Assembly: GCA_022113835.1 (NCBI GenBank)
Contig: JAILWY010000029.1
Span: 2,118,001-2,182,000, forward strand
DNA length: 64,000 nucleotides
Reading direction: 5' to 3'
DNA from: Atopsyche davidsoni
Taxonomy: Eukaryota; Arthropoda; Insecta; Trichoptera; Hydrobiosidae
Under the pieces are notes generated by a model. It saw only the letters and a program-made list of their open reading frames with translations. It was not told where the DNA came from and did no database searches. The translations under genes were made by a program, and so were the position numbers. Shown here piece after piece: positions 30,001 through 45,000 of the stretch (position 1 is its first letter; each line of letters opens with the position of its first letter).

Positions 30001-33000
30001 AGCATCTTCTGCCGCAACTGTTGGAACCGTCACAACAACACCTTCTGCCGCACCTGTTGTAACCGACATAACAACACCTTCTGCCACTCCTGTTGCAACC
30101 GACGTAACAACATTATCAGGCGCACCAGTAGAAACTGTCACGACAGCATCTACTGCCGCAACTGTTGAAACCGTCACAACAACATCTTCTGCCGCACCTC
30201 TTGTAACGGACATAATAACACCTTCTGCCGCACCTGTTGTAACCGACATAACAACACCTTCTGCCGCACCTGTTGTAACTGGCATATCAACGTCTTCTGC
30301 CGCATCTGCTGTAACCGACACAACATCACCATCAGGCGCACCAGTAGAAACCGTCCCGACAGCATCTACTGCCGCAACTGTTGAAACCGTCACAACAACA
30401 TCTTCTTCCGCATCTGTTGTAACCGACATAACAACACCTTCTGCTACTCCTGTTGCAACCGACATTACATTACCATCAGGCGCACCAGTAGAAACCGTCC
30501 CGACAGCATCTACTGCCGCAACTGTTGAAACCGTCACAACAACATCTTCTGCCGCACCTGTTGTAACCGACATAACAACACCTTCTGCCGCACCTGTTGT
30601 AACCGGCATATCAACGTCTTCTGCCGCATCTGTTGTATCCGACACAACATCACCTTCAGGCGCACCAGTTGAAACCGTCCCGACAGCATCTACTGCCGCA
30701 ACTGTTGAAACCGTCACAACAACATCTTCTTCCGCATCTGTTGTAACCGACATAACAACACCTTCTGCTACTCCTGTTGCAACCGACATTACATTACCAT
30801 CAGGCGCACCTGTTGAAACCGTCCAGACAGCATCTTCTGCCGCAACTGTTGGAACCGTCACAACAACATCTTCTGCCGCACCTGTTGTAACCGACATAAC
30901 AACACCTTCTGCCGCACCTGTTGTAACCGACATAACAACACCTTCTGCCACTCCTGTTGCAACCGACGTAACAATATTATCAGGCGCACCAGTAGAAACT
31001 GTCACGACAGCATCTACTGCCACAACTGTTGAAACCGTCACAACAACATCTTCTGCCGCACCTGTTGTAACGGACATAACAACACCTTCTGCCGCACCTG
31101 TTGTAACCGACATAACAACACCTTCTGCCGCACCTGTTGTAACCGACATAACAACACCTTCTGCCGCACCTGTTGTAACTGGCATATCAACGTCTTCTGC
31201 CGCATCTGTTGTAACCGACACAACATCACCTTCAGCCGCACCAGTAGAAACCGTCCCGACAGCATCTACTGCCGCAACTGTTGAAACCGTCACAACAACA
31301 TCTTCTGCCGCACCTGTTGTAACGGACATAACAACACCTTTTGCCGCACCTGTTGTAACCGACATAACAACACCTTCTGCCGCACCTGTTGTAACCGACA
31401 TAACAACACCTTCTGCCGCACCTGTTGTAACTGGCATATCAACGTCTTCTGCCGCATCTGTTGTAACCGACACAACATCACCTTCAGCCGCACCAGTAGA
31501 AACCGTCCCGACAGCATCTACTGCCGCAACTGTTGAAACCGTCACAACAACATCTTCTGCCGCACCTGTTGTAACGGACATAACAACATCTTCTGCCGCA
31601 CCTGTTGTAACCGGCATAACAACACCTTCTGCCACTCCTGTTGCAACCGACATAACAACATTATCAGGCGCACCAGTAGAAACTGTCACGACAGCATCTA
31701 CTGCCGCAACTGTTGAAACCGTCACAACAACATCTTCTGCCGCACCTGTTGTAACCGACATAACAACACCTTCTGCCGCACCTGTTGTAACCGGCATATC
31801 AACGTCTTCTGCCGCATCTGTTGTATCCGACACAATATCACCTTCAGGCGCACCAGTTGAAACCGTCCCGACAGCATCTACTGCCGCAACTGTTGAAACC
31901 GTCACAACAACATCTTCTTCCGCATCTGTTGTAACCGACATAACAACACCTTCTGCTACTCCTGTTGCAACCGACATTACATTACCATCAGGCGCACCAG
32001 TTGAAACCGTCCAGACAGCATCTTCTGCCGCAACTGTTGGAACCGTCACAACAACATCTTCTGCCGCACCTGTTGTAATCGACATAACAACACCTTCTGC
32101 CGCACCTGTTGTAACCGACATAACAACACCTTCTGCCACTCCTGTTGCAACCGACGTAACAACATTATCAGGCGCACCAGTAGAAACTGTCACGACAGCA
32201 TCTACTGCCGCAACTGTTGAAACCGTCACAACAACATCTTCTGCCGCACCTCTTGTAACGGACATAACAACACCTTCTGCCGCACCTGTTGTAACCGACA
32301 TAACAACACCTTCTGCCGCACCTGTTGTAACTGGCATATCAACGTCTTCTGCCGCATCTGTTGTAACCGACACAACATCACCTTCAGGCGCACCAGTAGA
32401 AACCGTCCCGACAGCATCTACTGCCGCAACTGTTGAAACCGTCACAACAACATCTTCTGCCGCACCTGTTGTAACGGACATAACAACATCTTCTGCCGCA
32501 CCTGTTGTAACCGGCATAACAACACCTTCTGCCACTCCTGTTGCAACCGACGTAACAACATTATCAGGCGCACCAGTAGAAACTGTCACGACAGCATCTA
32601 CTGCCGCAACTGTTGAAACCGTCACAACAACATTTTCTGCCGCACCTCTTGTAACGGACATAACAACACCTTCTGCCGCACCTGTTGTAACCGACATAAC
32701 AACACCTTCTGCCGCACCTGTTGTAACTGGCATATCAACGTCTTCTGCCGCATCTGCCGTAACCGACACAACATCACCATCAGGCGCACCAGTAGAAACC
32801 GTCCCGACAGCATCTACTGCCGCAACTGTTGAAACCGTCACAACAACATCTTCTTCCGCATCTGTTGTAACCGACATAACAACACCTTCTGCTACTCCTG
32901 TTGCAACCGACATTACATTACCATCAGGCGCACCAGTAGAAACCGTCCCGACAGCATCTACTGCCGCAACTGTTGAAACCGTCACAACAACATCTTCTGC

Positions 33001-36000
33001 CGCACCTGTTGTAACGGACATAACAACATCTTCTGCCGCACCTGTTGTAACCGACATAACAACACCTTCTGCCGCACCTGTTGTAACTGGCATATCAACG
33101 TCTTCTGCCGCATCTGCTGTAACCGACACAACATCACCATCAGGCGCACCAGTAGAAACCGTCCCGACAGCATCTACTGCCGCAACTGTTGAAACCGTCA
33201 CAACAACATCTTCTTCCGCATCTGTTGTAACCGACATAACAACACCTTCTGCTACTCCTGTTGCAACCGACATTACATTACCATCAGGCGCACCAGTAGA
33301 AACCGTCCCGACAGCATCTACTGCCGCAACTGTTGAAACCGTCACAACAACATCTTCTGCCGCACCTGTTGTAACCGACATAACAACACCTTCTGCCGCA
33401 CCTGTTGTAACCGGCATATCAACGTCTTCTGCCGCATCTGTTGTATCCGACACAACATCACCTTCAGGCGCACCAGTTGAAACCGTCCCGACAGCATCTA
33501 CTGCCGCAACTGTTGAAACCGTCACAACAACATCTTCTTCCGCATCTGTTGTAACCGACATAACAACACCTTCTGCTACTCCTGTTGCAACCGACATTAC
33601 ATTACCATCAGGCGCACCTGTTGAAACCGTCCAGACAGCATCTTCTGCCGCAACTGTTGGAACCGTCACAACAACATCTTCTGCCGCACCTGTTGTAACC
33701 GACATAACAACACCTTCTGCCGCACCTGTTGTAACCGACATAACAACACCTTCTGCCACTCCTGTTGCAACCGACGTAACAATATTATCAGGCGCACCAG
33801 TAGAAACTGTCACGACAGCATCTACTGCCACAACTGTTGAAACCGTCACAACAACATCTTCTGCCGCACCTGTTGTAACGGACATAACAACACCTTCTGC
33901 CGCACCTGTTGTAACCGACATAACAACACCTTCTGCCGCACCTGTTGTAACCGACATAACAACACCTTCTGCCGCACCTGTTGTAACTGGCATATCAACG
34001 TCTTCTGCCGCATCTGTTGTAACCGACACAACATCACCTTCAGCCGCACCAGTAGAAACCGTCCCGACAGCATCTACTGCCGCAACTGTTGAAACCGTCA
34101 CAACAACATCTTCTGCCGCACCTGTTGTAACGGACATAACAACACCTTTTGCCGCACCTGTTGTAACCGACATAACAACACCTTCTGCCGCACCTGTTGT
34201 AACCGACATAACAACACCTTCTGCCGCACCTGTTGTAACTGGCATATCAACGTCTTCTGCCGCATCTGTTGTAACCGACACAACATCACCTTCAGCCGCA
34301 CCAGTAGAAACCGTCCCGACAGCATCTACTGCCGCAACTGTTGAAACCGTCACAACAACATCTTCTGCCGCACCTGTTGTAACGGACATAACAACATCTT
34401 CTGCCGCACCTGTTGTAACCGGCATAACAACACCTTCTGCCACTCCTGTTGCAACCGACATAACAACATTATCAGGCGCACCAGTAGAAACTGTCACGAC
34501 AGCATCTACTGCCGCAACTGTTGAAACCGTCACAACAACATCTTCTGCCGCACCTGTTGTAACCGACATAACAACACCTTCTGCCGCACCTGTTGTAACC
34601 GGCATATCAACGTCTTCTGCCGCATCTGTTGTATCCGACACAATATCACCTTCAGGCGCACCAGTTGAAACCGTCCCGACAGCATCTACTGCCGCAACTG
34701 TTGAAACCGTCACAACAACATCTTCTTCCGCATCTGTTGTAACCGACATAACAACACCTTCTGCTACTCCTGTTGCAACCGACATTACATTACCATCAGG
34801 CGCACCAGTTGAAACCGTCCAGACAGCATCTTCTGCCGCAACTGTTGGAACCGTCACAACAACATCTTCTGCCGCACCTGTTGTAATCGACATAACAACA
34901 CCTTCTGCCGCACCTGTTGTAACCGACATAACAACACCTTCTGCCACTCCTGTTGCAACCGACGTAACAACATTATCAGGCGCACCAGTAGAAACTGTCA
35001 CGACAGCATCTACTGCCGCAACTGTTGAAACCGTCACAACAACATCTTCTGCCGCACCTCTTGTAACGGACATAACAACACCTTCTGCCGCACCTGTTGT
35101 AACCGACATAACAACACCTTCTGCCGCACCTGTTGTAACTGGCATATCAACGTCTTCTGCCGCATCTGTTGTAACCGACACAACATCACCTTCAGGCGCA
35201 CCAGTAGAAACCGTCCCGACAGCATCTACTGCCGCAACTGTTGAAACCGTCACAACAACATCTTCTGCCGCACCTGTTGTAACGGACATAACAACATCTT
35301 CTGCCGCACCTGTTGTAACCGGCATAACAACACCTTCTGCCACTCCTGTTGCAACCGACGTAACAACATTATCAGGCGCACCAGTAGAAACTGTCACGAC
35401 AGCATCTACTGCCGCAACTGTTGAAACCGTCACAACAACATTTTCTGCCGCACCTCTTGTAACGGACATAACAACACCTTCTGCCGCACCTGTTGTAACC
35501 GACATAACAACACCTTCTGCCGCACCTGTTGTAACTGGCATATCAACGTCTTCTGCCGCATCTGCCGTAACCGACACAACATCACCATCAGGCGCACCAG
35601 TAGAAACCGTCCCGACAGCATCTACTGCCGCAACTGTTGAAACCGTCACAACAACATCTTCTTCCGCATCTGTTGTAACCGACATAACAACACCTTCTGC
35701 TACTCCTGTTGCAACCGACATTACATTACCATCAGGCGCACCAGTAGAAACCGTCCCGACAGCATCTACTGCCGCAACTGTTGAAACCGTCACAACAACA
35801 TCTTCTGCCGCACCTGTTGTAACGGACATAACAACATCTTCTGCCGCACCTGTTGTAACCGACATAACAACACCTTCTGCCGCACCTGTTGTAACTGGCA
35901 TATCAACGTCTTCTGCCGCATCGGTTGTAACCGACACAACATCACCTTCAGGCGCACCAGTAGAATCCGTCCCGACAGCATCTACTGCCGCAACTGTTGA

Positions 36001-39000
36001 AACCGTCACAACAACATCTTCTGCCGCACCTGTTGTAACGGACATAACAACATCTTCTGCCGCACCTGTTGTAACCGGCATAACAACACCTTCTGCCACT
36101 CCTGTTGCAACCGACGTAACAACATTATCAGGCGCACCAGTAGAAACTGTCACGACAGCATCTACTGCCGCAACTGTTGAAACCGTCACATTAACATCTT
36201 CTGCCGCACCTGTTGTAACCGACATAACAACACCTTCTGCCGCACCTGTTGTAACCGGCATATCAACGTCTTCTGCCGCATCTGCTGTAACCGGTACATC
36301 ATCACCTTCAGGCGCACCAGTTGAAACCGTCCCGACAGCATCTACTGCCGCAACTGTTGAAACCGTCACAACAACATCTTCTTCCGCATCTGTTGTAACC
36401 GACATAACAACACCTTCTGCTACTCCTGTTGCAACCGACATTACATTACCATCAGGCGCACCAGTTGAAACCGTCCCGACAGCATCTACTGCCGCAACTG
36501 TTGAAACCGTCACAACAACATCTTCTGCCGCACTTGTTGTAACGGACATAACAACACCTTCTGCCGCACCTGTTGTAACCGACATAACAACACCTTCTGC
36601 CACTCCTGTTGCAACCGACGTAACAACATTATCAGGCGCACCAGTAGAAACTGTCACGACAGCATCTACTGCCGCAACTGTTGAAACCGTCACATTAACA
36701 TCTTCTGCCGCACCTGTTGTAACCGACATAACAACACCTTCTGCCGCACCTGTTGTAACCGGCATATCAACGTCTTCTGCCGCATCTGCTGTAACCGACA
36801 CAACATCACCATCAGGCGCACCAGTAGAAACCGTCCCGACAGAATCTACTGCCGCAACTGTTGAAACCGTCACAACAACATCTTCTGCCGCACCTGTTGT
36901 AACCGACATAACAACACCTTCTACTACTCCTGTTGCAACCGACATTACAACACCATCAGGCGCACCAGTTGAAACCGTCCCGACAGCATCTTCTGCCGCA
37001 ACTGTTGAAACCGTCACAACAACATCTTCTGCCGCACCTGTTGTAACCGACATAACAACACCTTCTGCCGCACCTGTTGTAACCGACATAACAACACCTT
37101 CTGCCACTCCTGTTGCAACCGACGTAACAACATTATCAGGCGCACCAGTAGAAACTGTCACGACAGCATCTACTGCCGCAACTGTTGAAACCGTCACAAC
37201 AACATCTTCTGCCGCACCTGTTGTAACCGACATAACAACACCTTCTGCCGCACCTGTTGTAACCGGCATATCAACGTCTTCTGCCGCATCTGTTGTATCC
37301 GACACAACATCACCTTCAGGCGCACCAGTTGAAACCGTCCCGACAGCATCTACTGCCGCAACTGTTGAAACCGTCACAACAACATCTTCTTCCGCATCTG
37401 TTGTAACCGACATAACAACACCTTCTGCTACTCCTGTTGCAACCGACATTACATTACCATCAGGCGCACCAGTTGAAACCGTCCCGACAGCATCTTCTGC
37501 CGCAACTGTTGGAACCGTCACAACAACATCTTCTGCCGCACCTGTTGTAACCGACATAACAACACCTTCTGCCGCACCTGTTGTAACCGACATAACAACA
37601 CCTTCTGCCACTCCTGTTGCAACCGACGTAACAACATTATCAGGCGCACCAGTAGAAACTGTCACGACAGCATCTACTGCCGCAACTGTTGAAACCGTCA
37701 CAACAACATCTTCTGCCGCACCTCTTGTAACGGACATAACAACACCTTCTGCCGCACCTGTTGTAACCGACATAACAACACCTTCTGCCGCACCTGTTGT
37801 AACCGGCATATCAACGTCTTCTGCCGCATCTGTTGTATCCGACACAACATCACTTTCAGGCGCACCAGTTGAAACCGTCCCGACAGCATCTACTGCCGCA
37901 ACTGTTGAAACCGTCACAACAACATCTTCTTCCGCATCTGTTGTAACCGACATAACAACACCTTCTGCTACTCCTGTTGCAACCGACATTACATTACCAT
38001 CAGGCGCACCAGTTGAAACCGTCCAGACAGCATCTTCTGCCGCAACTGTTGGAACCGTCACAACAACATCTTCTGCCGCACCTGTTGTAACCGACATAAC
38101 AACACCTTCTGCCGCACCTGTTGTAACCGACATAACAACACCTTCTGCCACTCCTGTTGCAACCGACGTAACAACATTATCAGGCGCACCAGTAGAAACT
38201 GTCACGACAGCATCTACTGCCGCAACTGTTGAAACCGTCACAACAACATCTTCTGCCGCACCTGTTGTAACGGACATAACAACACCTTCTGCCGCACCTG
38301 TTGTAACCGACATAACAACACCTTCTGCCGCACCTGTTGTAACCGACATAACAACACCTTCTGCCGCACCTGTTGTAACTGGCATATCAACGTCTTCTGC
38401 CGCATCTGTTGTAACCGACACAACATCACCTTCAGCCGCACCAGTAGAAACCGTCCCGACAGCATCTACTGCCGCAACTGTTGAAACCGTCACAACAACA
38501 TCTTCTGCCGCACCTGTTGTAACCGACATAACAACACCTTCTGCCGCACCTGTTGTAACCGACATAACAACACCTTCTGCCGCACCTGTTGTAACTGGCA
38601 TATCAACGTCTTCTGCCGCATCTGTTGTAACCGACACAACATCACCTTCAGCCGCACCGGTAGAAACCGTCCCGACAGCATCTACTGCCGCAACTGTTGA
38701 AACCGTCACAACAACATCTTCTGCCGCACCTGTTGTAACCGACATAACAACACCTTCTGCCACTCCTGTTGCAACCGACATAACAACACCATCAGGCGCA
38801 CCAGTTGAAACCGTCCCGACAGCATCTTCTGCTGCAACTGTTGAAACCGTCACAACAACATCTTCTGCCGCACCTGTTGTAACCGACATAACAACACCTT
38901 CTGCCGCACCTGTTGTAACCGATATAACAACACCTTCTGCTACTCCTGTTGCAACCGACATTACAACACCATCAGGCGCACCAGTTGAAACCGTCCCGAC

Positions 39001-42000
39001 AGCATCTTCTGCCGCAACTGTTGAAACCGTCACAACAACATCTTCTGCCGCACCTGTTGTAACCGACATAACAACACCTTCTGCCGCACCTGTTGTAACG
39101 GACATAACAACACCTTCTGCCGCACCTGTTGTAACTGGCATATCAACGTCTTCTGCCGCATCTGCTGTAACCAACACATCATCACCTTCAGGCGCACCAG
39201 TTGAAACCGTTCCGACAGCATCTACTGCCGCAACTGTTGAAACCGTCACAACAACATCTTCTTCCGCATCTGTTGTAACCGACATAACAACACCTTCTGC
39301 TACTCCTGTTGCAACCGACATTACATTACCATCAGGCGCACCAGTTGAAACCGTCCCGACAGCATCTTCTGCCGCAACTGTTGAAACCGTCACAACAACA
39401 TCTTCTGCCGCACCTGTTGTAACCGACATAACAACACCTTCTGCCGCACCTGTTGTAACCGACATAACAACACCTTCTGCCACTCCTGTTGCAACCGACG
39501 TAACAACATTATCAGGCGCACCAGTAGAAACTGTCACGACAGCATCTACTGCCGCAACTGTTGAAACCGTCACAACAACATCTTCTGCCGCACCTGTTGT
39601 AAAGGACATAACAACACCTTCTGCCGCACCTGTTGTAACCGACATAACAACACCTTCTGCCGCACCTGTTGTAACTGGCATATCAACGTCTTCTGCCGCA
39701 TCTGTTGTAACCGACACAACATCACATTCAGGCGCACCAGTAGAAACCGTCCCGACAGCATCTACTGCCGCAACTGTTGAAACCGTCACAACAACATCTT
39801 CTGCCGCACCTGTTGTAACGGACATAACAACATCTTCTGCCGCACCTGTTGTAACCGGCATAACAACACCTTCTGCCACTCCTGTTGCAACCGACGTAAC
39901 AACATTATCAGGCGCACCAGTAGAAACTGTCACGACAGCATCTACTGCCGCAACTGTTGAAACCGTCACATTAACATCTTCTGCCGCACCTGTTGTAACC
40001 GACATAACAACACCTTTTGCCGCACCTGTTGTAACCGGCATATCAACGTCTTCTGCCGCATCTGCTGTAACCGACACATCATCACCTTCAGGCGCACCAG
40101 TTGAAACCGTCCCGACAGCATCTACTGCCGCAACTGTTGAAACCGTCACAACAACATCTTCTTCCGCATCTGTTGTAACCGACATAACAACACCTTCTGC
40201 TACTCCTGTTGCAACCGACATTACATTACCATCAGGCGCACCAGTTGAAACCGTCCCGACAGCATCTTCTGCCGCAACTGTTGAAACCGTCACAACAACA
40301 TCTTCTGCCGCACCTGTTGTAACCGACATAACAACACCTTCTGCCGCACCTGTTGTAACCGACATAACAACACCTTCTGCCGCACCTGTTGTAACTGGCA
40401 TATCAACGTCTTCTGCCGCATCTGTTGTAACCGACACAACATCACCTTCAGCCGCACCGGTAGAAACCGTCCCGACAGCATCTACTGCCGCAACTGTTGA
40501 AACCGTCACAACAACATCTTCTGCCGCACCTGTTGTAACGGACATAACAACATCTTCTGCCGCACCTGTTGTAACCGGCATAACAACACCTTCTGCCACT
40601 CCTGTTGCAACCGACATAACAACATTATCAGGCGCACCAGTAGAAACTGTCACGACAGCATCTACTGCCGCAACTGTTGAAACCGTCACAACAACATCTT
40701 CTGCCGCACCTGTTGTAACCGACATAACAACACCTTCTGCCGCACCTGTTGTAACCGGCATATCAACGTCTTCTGCCGCATCTGTTGTATCCGACACAAC
40801 ATCACCTTCAGGCGCACCGGTTGAAACCGTCCCGACAGCATCTACTGCCGCAACTGTTGAAACCGTCACAACAACATCTTCTTCCGCATCTGTTGTAACC
40901 GACATAACAACACCTTCTGCTACTCCTGTTGCAACCGACATTACATTACCATCAGGCGCACCAGTTGAAACCGTCCAGACAGCATCTTCTGCCGCAACTG
41001 TTGGAACCGTCACAACAACATCTTCTGCCGCACCTGTTGTAACCGACATAACAACACCTTCTGCCGCACCTGTTGTAACCGACATAACAACACCTTCTGC
41101 CACTCCTGTTGCAACCGACGTAACAACATTATCAGGCGCACCAGTAGAAACTGTCACGACAGCATCTACTGCCGCAACTGTTGAAACCGTCACAACAACA
41201 TCTTCTGCCGCACCTCTTGTAACGGACATAACAACACCTTCTGCCGCACCTGTTGTAACCGACATAACAACACCTTCTGCCGCACCTGTTGTAACTGGCA
41301 TATCAACGTCTTCTGCCGCATCTGTTGTAACCGACACAACATCACCTTCAGGCGCACCAGTAGAAACCGTCCCGACAGCATCTACTGCCGCAACTGTTGA
41401 AACCGTCACAACAACATCTTCTGCCGCACCTGTTGTAACGGACATAACAACATCTTCTGCCGCACCTGTTGTAACCGGCATAACAACACCTTCTGCCACT
41501 CCTGTTGCAACCGACGTAACAACATTATCAGGCGCACCAGTAGAAACTGTCACGACAGCATCTACTGCCGCAACTGTTGAAACCGTCACATTAACATCTT
41601 CTGCCGCACCTGTTGTAACCGACATAACAACACCTTCTGCCGCACCTGTTGTAACCGGCATATCAACGTCTTCTGCCGCATCTGCTGTAACCGACACATC
41701 ATCACCTTCAGGCGCACCAGTTGAAACCGTCCCGACAGCATCTACTGCCGCAACTGTTGAAACCGTCACAACAACATCTTCTGCCGCACCTGTTGTAACG
41801 GACATAACAACACCTTCTGCCGCACCTGTTGTAACCGACATAACAACACCTTCTGCCGCACCTGTTGTAACTGGCATATCAACATCTTCTGCCGCACCTG
41901 TTGTAACCGGCATAACAACACCTTCTGCCACTCCTGTTGCAACCGACGTAACAACATTATCAGGCGCACCAGTAGAAACTGTCACGACAGCATCTACTGC

Positions 42001-45000
42001 CGCAACTGTTGAAACCGTCACATTAACATCTTCTGCCGCACCTGTTGTAACCGACATAACAACACCTTCTGCCGCACCTGTTGTAACCGGCATATCAACG
42101 TCTTCTGCCGCATCTGCTGTAACCGACACATCATCACTTTCAGGCGCACCAGTTGAAACCGTCCCGACAGCATCTACTGCCGCAACTGTTGAAACCGTCA
42201 CAACAACATCTTCTTCCGCATCTGTTGTAACCGACATAACAACACCTTCTGCTTTTCCTGTTGCAACCGACATTACATTACCATCAGGCGCACCAGTTGA
42301 AACCGTCCAGACAGCATCTTCTGCCGCAACTGTTGGAACCGTCACAACAACATCTTCTGCCGCACCTGTTGTAACCGACATAACAACACCTTCTGCCGCA
42401 CCTGTTGTAACCGACATAACAACACCTTCTGCCACTCCTGTTGCAACCGACGTAACAACATTATCAGGCGCACCAGTAGAAACTGTCACGACAGCATCTA
42501 CTGCCGCAACTGTTGAAACCGTCACAACAACATCTTCTGCCGCACCTCTTGTAACGGACATAACAACACCTTCTGCCGCACCTGTTGTAACCGACATAAC
42601 AACACCTTCTGCCGCACCTGTTGTAACTGGCATATCAACGTCTTCTGCCGCATCTGTTGTAACCGACACAACATCACCTTCAGGCGCACCAGTAGAAACG
42701 GTCCCGACAGCATCTACTGCCGCAACTGTTGAAACCGTCACAACAACATCTTCTGCCGCACCTGTTGTAACGGACATAACAACATCTTCTGCCGCACCTG
42801 TTGTAACCGGCATAACAACACCTTCTGCCACTCCTGTTGCAACCGACGTAACAACATTATCAGGCGCACCAGTAGAAACTGTCACGACAGCATCTACTGC
42901 CGCAACTGTTGAAACCGTCACATTAACATCTTCTGCCGCACCTGTTGTAACCGACATAACAACACCTTCTGCCGCACCTGTTGTAACCAGCATATCAACG
43001 TCTTCTGCCGCATCTGCTGTAACCGACACATCATCACCTTCAGGCGCACCAGTTGAAACCGTCCCGACAGCATCTACTGCCGCAACTGTTGAAACCGTCA
43101 CAACAACATCTTCTTCCGCATCTGTTGTAACCGACATAACAACACCTTCTGCTACTCCTGTTGCAACCGACATTACATTACCATCAGGCGCACCAGTTGA
43201 AACCGTCCCGACAGCATCTTCTGCCGCAACTGTTGAAACCGTCGAAACAACATCTTCTGCCGCACCTGTTGTAACCGACATAACAACACCTTCTGCCGCA
43301 CCTGTTGTAACCGACATAACAACACCTTCTGCCGCACCTGTTGTAACTGGCATATCAACGTCTTCTGCCGCATCTGTTGTAACCGACACAACATCACCTT
43401 CAACCGCACCAGTAGAAACCGTCCCGACAGCAACTACTGCCGCAACTGTTGAAACCGTCACAACAACATCTTCTGCCGCACCTGTTGTAACGGACATAAC
43501 AACATCTTCTGCCGCACCTGTTGTAACCGGCATAACAACACCTTCTGCCACTCCTGTTGCAACCGACATAACAACATTATCAGGCGCACCGGTAGAAACT
43601 GTCACGACAGCATCTACTGCCGCAACTGTTGAAACCGTCACAACAACATCTTCTGCCGCACCTGTTGTAACCGACATAACAACACCTTCTGCCGCACCTG
43701 TTGTAACCGGCATATCAACGTCTTCTGCCGCATCTGTTGTATCCGACACAACATCACCTTCAGGCGCACCAGTAGAAACCGTCCCGACAGCATCTACTGC
43801 CGCAACTGTTGAAACCGTCACAACAACATCTTCTTCCGCACCTGTTGTAACCGACATTACAACACCTTCTGCTACTCCTGTTGCAACCGACATAACAACA
43901 CCATCAGGCGCACCAGTTGAAACCGTCCCGACAGCATCAACTGCCGCAACTGTTGAAACCGTCACAACAACATCTTCTGCCGCACCTGTTGTAACCGACA
44001 TAACAACACCTTCTACCGCACCTGTTGTAACCGACATAACAACACTTTCTGCCGCACCTGTTGTAACCGGCATATCAACGTCTTCTGCCGCATCTGCTGT
44101 AACCGACACAACATCACCATCAGGCGCACCAGTAGAAACCGTCCCGACAGCATCTACTGCCGCAACTGTTGAAACCGTCACAACAACATCTTCTTCCGCA
44201 TCTGTTGTAACCGACATAACAACACCTTCTGCTACTCCTGTTGCAACCGACATTACATTACCATCAGGCGCACCAGTAGAAACCGTCCCGACAGCATCTA
44301 CTGCCGCAACTGTTGAAACCGTCACAACAACATCTTCTGCCGCACCTGTTGTAACCGACATAACAACACCTTCTGCTACTCCTGTTGCAACCGACATAAT
44401 AACACCATCAGGCGCAACAGTTGAAACCGTCCCGACAGCATCTACTGCCGCAACTGTTGAAACCGTCACAACAACATCTTCTGCCGCACCTGTTGTAACC
44501 GACATAACAACACCTTCTGCCGCACCTGTTGTAACTGGCATATCAACGTCTTCTGCCGCATCTGTTGTAACCGACACAACATCACCTTCAACCGCACCAG
44601 TAGAAACCGTCCCGACAGCAACTACTGCCGCAACTGTTGAAACCGTCACAACAACATCTTCTGCCGCACCTGTTGTAACGGACATAACAACATCTTCTGC
44701 CGCACCTGTTGTAACCGGCATAACAACACCTTCTGCCACTCCTGTTGCAACCGACATAACAACATTATCAGGCGCACCAGTAGAAACTGTCACGACAGCA
44801 TCTACTGCCGCAACTGTTGAAACCGTCACAACAACATCTTCTGCCGCACCTGTTGTAACCGACATAACAACACCTTCTGCCGCACCTGTTGTAACCGGCA
44901 TATCAACGTCTTCTGCCGCATCTGTTGTATCCGACACAACATCACCTTCAGGCGCACCAGTAGAAACCGTCCCGACAGCATCTACTGCCGCAACTGTTGA

